A DNA stretch of 64,000 bases from an uncultured Carboxylicivirga sp. (lineage in GTDB: Bacteria; Bacteroidota; Bacteroidia; Bacteroidales; Marinilabiliaceae), in assembly GCF_963674565.1 (NCBI RefSeq), contig NZ_OY771430.1:2170001-2234000 (forward strand), written 5' to 3'. Every line of letters starts with the position of its first letter. Position 1 is the stretch's first letter. The notes beneath the pieces were generated by a model that was given only the letters and a program-made list of their open reading frames with translations, was not told the origin of the DNA and did no database searches. The position numbers and the translations under genes are program-made. Shown piece by piece: positions 9,101 to 16,476 of this stretch.

Positions 9101-10078
9101 TTAAATCTTGCGTACAAGATCTTCATTTGGTAATATGTTTCCGTCTTTATCATATCGATAAAATCCTACACCCACATTTTTACCTAAACGCTTGGCTCTA
9201 ACCAATCTACGAATCAATGGCGATGGTGTAAATTTTTGACTTCCAAACTCTTCATGAAGGTTAGTCATCCAACGCATCACTTTATCCAACCCAATAATAT
9301 CAGCTGATTTAAAAGGACCAAAACGCATGCCCAATCCAATCTCCATAGTTTTATCAATATCCTCAAGAGTGGCAACACCCTCCATTAATGTAGCACATGC
9401 TTCGTTTAACAATGTAACATATAGACGAACACTTACTATACCAGCTGATTCTTCAACCGGAATAACATCGCGATTGATGAGTTTTACAAACGTACAAACA
9501 CGCTGATAAACCTCATCAGAAGTATACAATCCTTTAACTACCTCAATAATACGTGCCTCTGGTGATGTTACAAAGAAGTGAAGACTCACACAACGTTCCC
9601 TTATCTTTAACTCTGAAGCTAATTCTGTAATTACAATCGTTGTAGCATTTGTTGCAATAATTGCATCACTGCTAACTACTTCTTCCACTCGTCTGAAAAC
9701 TTCTTTGCGGGTTTCAATATTACGAACACCGGTCTCGTCTGCACGAATAGCTTCGATAACAAAATCACAGGCCGCCAGATCTTTATAATCCATAGATCCT
9801 TTAATACGACTCATGATAGCACGCTTATCACCAGGAGTTAACCCCCAATTCTCAATACGATTATCAAGCTCACTACCAATGTTTTCAATTGCCTGGGTAA
9901 TTTTGTCTTCACTTAACTCTATGAAAACTACTTCCATTCCATGCCAAGCAGCAATACGAGCTATACTTTGCCCTTCTTTTCCACATCCTACAACCCCAAC
10001 TTTTGAAAAAAGAGTTTTACCCTTCTTTTTCTGACCTAAAGCATATAATTCAATAGGTTCTACAAGAATTTCAGCCAT
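9101..10078 (-). CDS. hbd: 3-hydroxyacyl-CoA (3-hydroxybutyryl-CoA) dehydrogenase
   Basis: This NAD(P)-dependent enzyme interconverts acetoacetyl-CoA and 3-hydroxybutyryl-CoA, a step of butyrate formation. The Rossmann domain begins around residue 27 with VGVVGCGKEGQ (GxGxxG) and an acidic residue (Glu) at the end of the second strand. The catalytic His lies in SLHFFVTSP, and the C-terminal domain (about residues 210-320) contains GPFKSADIIGLD and ends in the family's GVGFYRYD motif. At 325 residues it is about 40 longer than typical Hbd, mainly through an N-terminal leader of about 25 residues. It lies between two acetate kinase genes. A role in butyrate synthesis fits the operon; fatty-acid degradation is an alternative. 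Confidence 0.88.
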   Translation of the reverse strand: MAEILVEPIELYALGQKKKGKTLFSKVGVVGCGKEGQSIARIAAWHGMEVVFIELSEDKITQAIENIGSELDNRIENWGLTPGDKRAIMSRIKGSMDYKDLAACDFVIEAIRADETGVRNIETRKEVFRRVEEVVSSDAIIATNATTIVITELASELKIRERCVSLHFFVTSPEARIIEVVKGLYTSDEVYQRVCTFVKLINRDVIPVEESAGIVSVRLYVTLLNEACATLMEGVATLEDIDKTMEIGLGMRFGPFKSADIIGLDKVMRWMTNLHEEFGSQKFTPSPLIRRLVRAKRLGKNVGVGFYRYDKDGNILPNEDLVRKI

Positions 10079-10103
10079 TATAATTGTTTTTAATAATTTC
10101 CTG

Positions 10104-11309
10104 TTAGTTTTTATTTAATATTTCAAAGGTTTCTCTGGCTATGACAAGTTCCTCATTAGTATTAATAACCACAACAGTTACACTGGAATCTGATGATGAT
10201 ATCACTCCTGTTTGGCCGCAAGTACTTAGGTTTTGTTGCTGATCAATTTTCACCCCAAAAAAACTAAGCTTCTTACAAACCTCTTCTCTTACTTTAAAGG
10301 AATTCTCACCAACCCCGCCTGTAAACACCAATGTATCCAGTCCATCCATAACACCCACGAAAGAAGCGATCTTTTTTCGTACCCTGTAAATGTACATGTC
10401 TAATGCAAGTTTCGCTCTGTAAACTCCATCAATTGCAGCCTGTTCTATATCTCTCATATCAGATGATAATTCAGATATCCCCTGCAATCCACTTTCTTTG
10501 TTTATCAGGCTTGAGATCCCACGAATACTTAGCTGTTCTTTTTCTTCAAGAAACAACAACACACCAGGATCAACAGAACCACAGCGGGTTCCCATCATCA
10601 AACCGGTAACCGGAGTAAATCCCATGGATGTATCAACTGATTCACCTTGATCGATTGCCGTAATGGAAGCACCATTACCCAAATGACAAGTTATGATTTT
10701 TGATTTAGTAAAGTCCTTTTTGCACAATTTGGCAGCTTCCTGAGCGACATATTTATGACTTATCCCATGAAAACCATACCTGCGTATCTTATATTTCTCG
10801 TAATACTTGTAAGGAATTCCATATAAAAAAGCATGTTTAGGCATGGTCTGATGAAACGAAGTATCGAAAACCGCTACCTGAGGAACATTGGGCAAAAGAA
10901 CTTCAACAGATAATATTCCTTTTAAATTGGCAGGATTGTGCAAGGGTGCAAGCTCAGCACACTCGGCTATTTGTTGCTTTACCTTTTCATTGATAACGAT
11001 ACTATCCTTAAATAATTCACCTCCATGAACCACCCTGTGACCAACTGCATCAATCTCGGATAGATCTTTTAAAACACCATCTGTTGAGTTTACCAGATGC
11101 TCAAATATTAGTTTTAAACCAACTGTATGATCAGGAATACTTTTTTCAAAAACTAACTGGGGCACTCCTTTCACACATTGTTTCAGGGCACCTCCCTCAA
11201 TCCCAATTCGTTCGATAACACCTTTGGCCATTAACTTTTCCTGCCCCTCGATGTTGAACAATTGGTATTTTATGGAAGAACTGCCACTATTTAAAACCAA
11301 TATGATCAT
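10104..11309 (-). CDS. ackA: Acetate kinase, copy 2
   Basis: This is a second full-length acetate kinase (401 residues). The N terminus MIILVLNSGSSSIKYQ carries the Asn7/Ser10/Ser12/Lys14 set, and HRVVHGG, RRYGFHGISH and GGVGENS are all intact. Both copies keep valine in the acyl pocket, so neither looks like a propionate kinase. It follows pta by 40 bases, and the gap contains a strong hairpin. Why two acetate kinases are kept in one operon is not evident; different affinity, direction or regulation are possibilities. Confidence 0.94.
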   Translation of the reverse strand: MIILVLNSGSSSIKYQLFNIEGQEKLMAKGVIERIGIEGGALKQCVKGVPQLVFEKSIPDHTVGLKLIFEHLVNSTDGVLKDLSEIDAVGHRVVHGGELFKDSIVINEKVKQQIAECAELAPLHNPANLKGILSVEVLLPNVPQVAVFDTSFHQTMPKHAFLYGIPYKYYEKYKIRRYGFHGISHKYVAQEAAKLCKKDFTKSKIITCHLGNGASITAIDQGESVDTSMGFTPVTGLMMGTRCGSVDPGVLLFLEEKEQLSIRGISSLINKESGLQGISELSSDMRDIEQAAIDGVYRAKLALDMYIYRVRKKIASFVGVMDGLDTLVFTGGVGENSFKVREEVCKKLSFFGVKIDQQQNLSTCGQTGVISSSDSSVTVVVINTNEELVIARETFEILNKN

Positions 11310-11325
11310 TTACCTTGAAATATAA

Positions 11326-11345
11326 AGAGCCGGATAACCGGCTCT
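11326..11345 (-). terminator. Hairpin between pta and ackA-2
   Basis: A perfect 8-bp GC-rich stem (AGAGCCGG / CCGGCTCT, loop ATAA) starts 5 bases after the pta stop. On the minus strand it is followed by TTATATTTC, a weak U tract. It is a likely partial terminator or mRNA-stabilising hairpin that would lower expression of the downstream genes relative to pta. Confidence 0.6.
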
Positions 11346-11349
11346 GAAA

Positions 11350-12354
11350 TTATACTGTACCAGCTGCTTGGTTTGCTGTAATCGCTACCAAATTAACGAT
11401 GTCACTAACCGAACAACCACGGGATAAATCGTTGATTGGTGCTGCCATACCCTGTAAAATTGGTCCGATAGCTTCGGCGTGCCCCATTCGCTGAACTAAT
11501 TTATAAGCAATATTTCCTGTTTCCAGAGTTGGAAATACTAAAACATTAGCCTGACCAGCAATTTCACTACCCGGTGCTTTCTTCTGACCAATAGCAGGAA
11601 TGATTGCAGCATCGGATTGCAATTCACCTTCTATTTTCATATCAGGAGCTTGCTTCTTAGCCAATTCAGTTGCTTTAACTACCTTATCCACCATTTCGTG
11701 TTTTGCACTTCCTTTTGTTGAAAAACTCAACATTGCAATCTTTGGCTCAAAACCAGCAATAGCTCTGGTTGTTTGACCTGTTGAAACAGCTATTTCAGCT
11801 AATTCTTCAGCTGTTGGATTTGGATGAACAGCACAATCAGCAAATACCATCATACCATCTTCTCCAAACTCCTTATCTTTCAATATCATAATAAAAGCAC
11901 CTGACACAACACTGATACCAGGGGCTGTTTTTACATATTGAAATGCAGGACGTAAAACATCACCTGTTGCATTGTCAGCTCCGGCAACTTCACCATCAGC
12001 ATCACCAGCCTTAATCATCATTACAGCCAGAAATAGTGGATTTTTAATCAGTTGCATAGCATCTTCTTTTGTAAGACCCTTACTTTTTCTAATTTCTACC
12101 ATCAAATCAGTATAAGCATCCAACTTATCATGATTTTCAGGATCGACAATAGTCGCCTTATCAATATTTTGAAGACCCATTTTTTCGGCTTCAGTTTTTA
12201 CTTTTTCCGGATTACCGATCAATATAATTTCAGCGAATCCTTCACCTAAAATTACATCTGCTGCTTTCAAAGTTCTTTCTTCCAATCCTTCTGGAAGAAC
12301 AATTCTCTTTTTGTTCTGACTAGCCTTAAGCTTGAGCTGTTCAATGAATTCCAT
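11350..12354 (-). CDS. pta: Phosphate acetyltransferase
   Basis: This enzyme converts acetyl-CoA and phosphate to acetyl phosphate, the substrate of the two acetate kinases downstream. The 334 residues match the short, DRTGG-less Pta type: a single PTA_PTB catalytic domain beginning near residue 1 (KKRIVLPEGLEERTLKAA), with GEVAGADNATGDVLRPA and ANVLVFPTLETGNIAYK as conserved segments. It is the first gene of the six-gene minus-strand operon. A TAGCTTTG box about 40 bases upstream of the start may be its promoter. Confidence 0.95.
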   Translation of the reverse strand: MEFIEQLKLKASQNKKRIVLPEGLEERTLKAADVILGEGFAEIILIGNPEKVKTEAEKMGLQNIDKATIVDPENHDKLDAYTDLMVEIRKSKGLTKEDAMQLIKNPLFLAVMMIKAGDADGEVAGADNATGDVLRPAFQYVKTAPGISVVSGAFIMILKDKEFGEDGMMVFADCAVHPNPTAEELAEIAVSTGQTTRAIAGFEPKIAMLSFSTKGSAKHEMVDKVVKATELAKKQAPDMKIEGELQSDAAIIPAIGQKKAPGSEIAGQANVLVFPTLETGNIAYKLVQRMGHAEAIGPILQGMAAPINDLSRGCSVSDIVNLVAITANQAAGTV

Positions 12355-12391
12355 TTCTGTTTCTAAAAAAGTTAAATTTTAGCAATTTCCA

Positions 12392-12399
12392 CAAAGCTA
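12392..12399 (-). promoter_or_regulatory. Possible -7 box for the pta operon
   Basis: TAGCTTTG on the minus strand matches the Bacteroidota -7 consensus TAnnTTTG and ends 38 bases before the pta ATG. No clear -33 TTG element was found at the usual spacing. Confidence 0.4.
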
Positions 12400-12626
12400 C
12401 TGCGAAATTTGCATATTTCATATGTATTTTATCATCATTTAAAGATGTTTAAAAACAGAAAACAGCCGTAAAACAAAGAAAAAACTCAACACTTTCAATT
12501 TGCAACATACGATCTAATTTCGGCTATAAAACATCTAAAATTCGGGTAAATTTTTGTAATAATTTCAATGTTAAATTACAATTTGACATTCATCAAATTG
12601 TTTTCTAATTTGAAATCAAAAACAAC

Positions 12627-13433
12627 ATGATTGACAACACAACATTATTCGAACGATTATTTGATGATTATCAGAACCTGAATCCTTCAGTAAAATTGAT
12701 TCATCAATTATTCAATTCTCATAACGAAGTAATTATCAATGATCACATCGCATTCCGAACATTCAATTACCCACTTGTTAACATAAATGCCTTGGCTAAG
12801 CCATTTCTTGAAAGAGATTACAAAGAAAAGGGTTATTATCGTTTTGAACAAAAAAAATTGACAGCAAAACACTTCGAAATTGAAAATAATCCTTCAGCGC
12901 CAAAAATTTTCATTAGTCAATTGATGGTTGAAGAGCTATCAAAACCTATTCAAAAAATATTAGATACTCATATAAATAAAAGCAATACAACTATTCCAGA
13001 AGGTGATGATATCCTTTTTGCAGGTAATATTTGGGGAATGCCAAGCCATGAAATTTATGAAACCCTTCTTGAAGAATCGGAATATGCTGCATGGCTTTAT
13101 ATTTTCGGATTCAGAGCAAATCACTTTACAGTTCTTGTAAATAGACTTCAGCATATCCATAGTCTCGAGGAACTAAATAAATCACTAAAAGACAATGGAT
13201 TTAAACTAAACTCATCGGGTAGAGAAATTAAAGGTTCCCCTCACGAATTACTGGAACAATCCAGTACCTTAGCTGATATCGTTGAAATGAAATTTACGGA
13301 AGGTACCTTTAAAGTTCCTGCTTGCTATTATGAATTTGCCCGACGGTACAAAATGCCTAACGGTGATTTATTCAATGGCTTTATAGCCAAATCAGCTGAT
13401 AAAATTTTTGAAAGCACTAATTTTAGAAAATAA
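12627..13433 (+). CDS. DUF1338-family (2-oxoadipate dioxygenase/decarboxylase-like) protein
   Basis: This is a cytosolic protein of 268 residues resembling DUF1338. Larger members of that family (HglS/YdcJ) are Fe(II)-dependent 2-oxoadipate dioxygenase/decarboxylases of the vicinal-oxygen-chelate fold. The family's HIAFRTF signature (about residues 45-51) supplies a candidate metal-binding His; a second lies in ANHFTVL, and a Glu in the C-terminal CYYEFARR. It is shorter than HglS, as are many Bacteroidota homologues, so the substrate is uncertain. The gene is monocistronic, divergent from pta, and followed by a strong bidirectional terminator. Confidence 0.72.
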   Translation: MIDNTTLFERLFDDYQNLNPSVKLIHQLFNSHNEVIINDHIAFRTFNYPLVNINALAKPFLERDYKEKGYYRFEQKKLTAKHFEIENNPSAPKIFISQLMVEELSKPIQKILDTHINKSNTTIPEGDDILFAGNIWGMPSHEIYETLLEESEYAAWLYIFGFRANHFTVLVNRLQHIHSLEELNKSLKDNGFKLNSSGREIKGSPHELLEQSSTLADIVEMKFTEGTFKVPACYYEFARRYKMPNGDLFNGFIAKSADKIFESTNFRK

Positions 13434-13440
13434 CTAAAAA

Positions 13441-13459
13441 CCCCATCGATTAGATGGGG
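13441..13459. terminator. Bidirectional intrinsic terminator
   Basis: The stem CCCCATC / GATGGGG with loop GATTA lies between two convergent genes. A T-rich stretch follows on the plus strand, and the AAAAA before the stem gives a U tract on the minus strand. It probably serves both genes. Confidence 0.8.
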
Positions 13460-13472
13460 CTTTCTATATTTT

Positions 13473-14111
13473 TTAATAAACCGGAGGAGTACCTCTTTTG
13501 GAGGTAATAACTACAACTCCGTTTTTTGCTTTATCGCCATACAGACTTGTTGCTTTACTACCTTTTAAAATACGAATTGATTTTACATTATAATCTTCAA
13601 TAGTCAGATACCCTTCTACCAATTTATTATCAAGCACAAATAAAGGAGGTGAATCCAGAACGTTAAACTCTTTCAACATATCTGCCAGTGCACGTTCGTC
13701 CTGATTCAATGAAAATTTAACCGGAACCATCATTTGAGTGTTCACTTCTTTTCCACCTTTTTTTCCAGGTTTCCACGGTCCTGTTTGCTTGACAAAATCC
13801 ACCACTGCGGCATCCAACGTTTCGTCAACACTTTTATCGACCTTGACATCTTTAACAACACCGGTTGATGTTACAATAAAAGATACCCAGACATCACCTT
13901 CAACACCTCTTAATTTGGCATTAGCAGGATATTCAATATTTTTCGCAATATACTTATTAAAATTACTACCTCCCTTATTGAGTTTAGGAAGTTTATCCAC
14001 AACAGATTCCACTTTTTCTTCACTAGAATCTGTTTGAGCAATGCTTTTTATATCAGCAAGAAAGAAGAGAACAAAAATCAAAATGTAGGAAAAAGACTGA
14101 AAGGTTTTCAT
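13473..14111 (-). CDS. TonB C-terminal-domain protein with SusC-plug-like tail
   Basis: This is a periplasmic or membrane-anchored protein of 212 residues. An N-terminal hydrophobic segment (residues 9-25, ending SIAQ) could be a signal peptide or anchor. A TonB_C domain follows at about residues 50-135 (YPANAKLRGVEGDVWVSF, GPWKPGKKGG). After it, about residues 165-207 read IRILKGSKATSLYGDKAKNGVVVITSK. This closely resembles the plug-domain motif of SusC-type receptors (compare the SusC at 39.5-42.6 kb, which has IMKDATATALYGARGANGV). Such composites occur in Bacteroidota, but the function of the tail is not established. It has no ExbB/ExbD neighbours. If the signal is cleaved, it would be a soluble periplasmic TonB-like protein rather than an energy transducer. 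Confidence 0.78.
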   Translation of the reverse strand: MKTFQSFSYILIFVLFFLADIKSIAQTDSSEEKVESVVDKLPKLNKGGSNFNKYIAKNIEYPANAKLRGVEGDVWVSFIVTSTGVVKDVKVDKSVDETLDAAVVDFVKQTGPWKPGKKGGKEVNTQMMVPVKFSLNQDERALADMLKEFNVLDSPPLFVLDNKLVEGYLTIEDYNVKSIRILKGSKATSLYGDKAKNGVVVITSKRGTPPVY

Positions 14112-14186
14112 CGGATTAAGTATTAAATAATTTCTTTCATCAATACAATAATCATACCACTAACAATAACTTAATACATTAAAGTA

Positions 14187-14438
14187 TTACCCTTTGGCAT
14201 TTCCTCTCATTTGTTCAATTTTCTTAAGAACTTCCTTTATACTGCTATCTTCCATTGGAATATTCTTTTGTCCTCCTTTTGACCCCACATTACTTTTGAC
14301 TCTTTCGGCTTCTCCTTTCATCTTATTAGCCTCTTTCATTGCCTGAATCTCATCCTGGTATTTAATTCCTAACCGATTCATTAATTCGGTGAAGAATTCA
14401 ACTTTGTCGTTTGATAAAATTACCTTAAAAGACCTCAT
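14187..14438 (-). CDS. Hypothetical small charged protein
   Basis: This is an 83-residue, strongly basic, helix-rich protein that I do not recognise. Residues 1-35 (FKVILSNDKVEFFTELMNRLGIKY) resemble the N-terminal part of small antitoxin-like or DUF2683-like proteins. The rest is a lysine/glycine-rich linker and a short C-terminal helix. No toxin partner lies beside it. Codon use and the gap structure suggest it is real, but the evidence is limited to an intact frame with an ATG start between two clear genes. Confidence 0.5.
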   Translation of the reverse strand: MRSFKVILSNDKVEFFTELMNRLGIKYQDEIQAMKEANKMKGEAERVKSNVGSKGGQKNIPMEDSSIKEVLKKIEQMRGNAKG

Positions 14439-14547
14439 AAAACTCTAATTTTATTTAACTTAACTCCATCTTAAATTAAAGTTAACAAAACTAAATCCAA
14501 TAGTCAATTCCTTTTATCAATAAAATTTCAATCCTTTACTAATAAAC

Positions 14548-15321
14548 TTATATAATGGTAAAATCATCCCTGTCTTTCCATACCGAAAACCTGTCCCGGA
14601 ATTGAATTAGTTCATCCTTTGAAATCTCTATTGATCTTACAGCTTCCTGACCTTCTTCAAACTGTAATATCGGGTTTCCTTTAGGATTCACAACAACAGA
14701 ATCACCACTATAACTGCAGTTCATATCCGTTCCAACTCTATTTACACCAACTACAAAACACTGATTTTCAATCGATCTGGAACGCAACAAAACAGACCAA
14801 ACCTCTCTTCTGGGTTGTGGCCAATTTGCAACATATATTAAAAGATCATAATCAACAGTGTTTCTGCTCCAAACCGGAAATCGTAAATCATAACAAATTA
14901 ATGGACAAATTTTCCAACCTTTATATTCGAAAATTAATCGCTCCTGTCCTGCCTCATAAAGCTTATTTTCACCTCCCATTCCAAATAAATGCCGTTTATC
15001 GTAATATTTGAATTCTCCATCGGGATAAAAAACAAATAAACGATTAAAGAACTTCTCTCCAGCTGTAAAAACAACACTTCCTATAAGGCAAACCTTTAAA
15101 TCCTGAGCTTTATTTTTCATCCACGACAATACCTCACCTGAAAAAGATTGAGCTACTTTTTGCGGATTCATCGTAAACCCGGCATGAAACATCTCCGGCA
15201 GTACAACCAAATCAACTTTATCATCCAAGCTACCTAACAGCCTGTTAAGGTTAGTAAGGTTGTGATTCGTATCTTCCCAAACAATATCATGTTGTACTAA
15301 AGCAATATTTAAAACATTCAT
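14548..15321 (-). CDS. Omega-amidase / carbon-nitrogen hydrolase (YafV-like)
   Basis: This cytosolic nitrilase-superfamily amidase of about 257 residues probably hydrolyses 2-oxoglutaramate or 2-oxosuccinamate, repairing by-products of glutamine transamination. The Glu-Lys-Cys triad is visible in VVLPEMF, YDKRHLF and LICYDLRFP. The start at 15321 (MNVLNIALVQHD) matches the family's usual N terminus; an upstream in-frame codon would add six residues. Length and the FHAGFTMNP segment fit YafV better than NAD-synthetase amidases. The gene is divergent from the YitT gene, and a TAACTTTG promoter-like box lies upstream. Confidence 0.85.
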   Translation of the reverse strand: MNVLNIALVQHDIVWEDTNHNLTNLNRLLGSLDDKVDLVVLPEMFHAGFTMNPQKVAQSFSGEVLSWMKNKAQDLKVCLIGSVVFTAGEKFFNRLFVFYPDGEFKYYDKRHLFGMGGENKLYEAGQERLIFEYKGWKICPLICYDLRFPVWSRNTVDYDLLIYVANWPQPRREVWSVLLRSRSIENQCFVVGVNRVGTDMNCSYSGDSVVVNPKGNPILQFEEGQEAVRSIEISKDELIQFRDRFSVWKDRDDFTII

Positions 15322-15384
15322 ACCTATTAGAATTGACAATTAAATTACAATTAAAGCTAATTGTATGATCAAAACAAAATACCA

Positions 15385-15392
15385 CAAAGTTA
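15385..15392 (-). promoter_or_regulatory. Possible -7 box for the omega-amidase gene
   Basis: TAACTTTG on the minus strand matches TAnnTTTG. It lies about 64 bases upstream of the ATG at 15321. No -33 partner was identified. Confidence 0.4.
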
Positions 15393-15451
15393 TATTTTAA
15401 ACATTTAGTAGTCTTTATGTGATATTTCATTTTTTATTTCGCAAAAGAGTA

Positions 15452-15459
15452 TAATTTTG
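15452..15459 (+). promoter_or_regulatory. Possible -7 box for the YitT-family gene
   Basis: TAATTTTG matches TAnnTTTG and ends 12 bases before the ATG at 15472. If used, the transcript would have a very short leader, and the second ATG (15481) might be the true start. Confidence 0.4.
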
Positions 15460-15471
15460 CGCGACTTAATT

Positions 15472-16383
15472 ATGGACAACATGAAAATATCTAAGCAAAT
15501 TTACGGTGGCAACAAGCGCCGACACCTAATTGACTATCTCCTAATCGCAATTGGATCCTTTATTTTAGCAGCTGGATTCGTATTATTTATAAATCCATAT
15601 AAAATTGTTCCCGGTGGAGTATATGGTCTTGGTATTGTTGTTCATCATCTCATTCCTGCCATCCCTGTTGGAACATTTGGATTATTCTTAAATATTCCAC
15701 TAACACTTCTTGGCATTAGGGTACTCGGACCTAAATTTGGTATTAAAACAGTTGTTGGAATGGTTCTAACAACCATCTTTATGGATTCTCTTACCTTTTT
15801 TTTAGGTGAGCAAGACCATTTAGGACTGCAAAACGACCTGTTACTTTCTTCTGTATTTGGAGGCATCGTTATTGGATTTGGTTTAGGACTGATTTTTAAA
15901 GCCAAAGCTACATCCGGCGGGTCAGATATTGTAGCCATGATTGGGAACAAATACACAAAGATATCAGTTGGACAATTTCTTATTATTGTTGATTCGATTA
16001 TTGTACTTACCGGTTTACTTGTATTTAAAGACTGGAAAATTCCATTGTATTCATGGATTGTAATTTTCATCACAGGTAAAGTGATCGATATAACTCTAGA
16101 TGGAATATCATATGAGAAGGCCCTTATTATTATTTCTGATAAACATGAACTTATAAAAGATAGAATTTTAAACAGTCTGGAACGTGGAGGTACCTATTTT
16201 ACCGGAGAAGGAATGTACAGTGGTAAGGAAAAGAAAGTAATATTTACAGTAGTGACCCGAAGAGAGGTTACAACATTACAAGCCATGATTAGTCAGATTG
16301 ACCCGGAAGCCTTTTTAACGGTTATGGATACATCAGAAATATTAGGGGAAGGTTTTAAATCACTTCAGGAAAAAGAAGAATAA
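15472..16383 (+). CDS. YitT family membrane protein (DUF2179 C-terminal domain)
   Basis: This is an inner-membrane protein of about 304 residues in the YitT/DUF161 family. Five to six transmembrane segments occupy residues 20-205 (FINPYKIVPGGVYGLG, SGGSDIVAMI). A cytosolic DUF2179 domain follows at about residues 210-300 (GGTYFTGEGMYSGKEKKVIFTVV). The family is suspected of transport, but no substrate is established. The ATG at 15472 is preferred over a TTG at 15457. The alternative ATG at 15481 cannot be excluded. A strong terminator follows, so the gene is probably monocistronic. Confidence 0.88.
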   Translation: MDNMKISKQIYGGNKRRHLIDYLLIAIGSFILAAGFVLFINPYKIVPGGVYGLGIVVHHLIPAIPVGTFGLFLNIPLTLLGIRVLGPKFGIKTVVGMVLTTIFMDSLTFFLGEQDHLGLQNDLLLSSVFGGIVIGFGLGLIFKAKATSGGSDIVAMIGNKYTKISVGQFLIIVDSIIVLTGLLVFKDWKIPLYSWIVIFITGKVIDITLDGISYEKALIIISDKHELIKDRILNSLERGGTYFTGEGMYSGKEKKVIFTVVTRREVTTLQAMISQIDPEAFLTVMDTSEILGEGFKSLQEKEE

Positions 16384-16411
16384 TTAAAAAGCATTATAAC
16401 GACAACTATTA

Positions 16412-16436
16412 AGATTCGCTAATTTTTAGCGGATCT
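16412..16436 (+). terminator. Intrinsic terminator after the YitT gene
   Basis: A 10-bp stem (AGATTCGCTA / TAGCGGATCT, one G-T pair) with a 5-base loop is followed by TTTTATTTTTC. Confidence 0.82.
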
Positions 16437-16476
16437 TTTTATTTTTCATATGAATCAAATTGACTAATTTGACATC

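Noticed and set aside
15645..16073. A 142-codon minus-strand frame inside the YitT gene
   Set aside because: It lies opposite a well-supported membrane-protein gene. Its Pro/Ser-rich composition is that of an antisense shadow.
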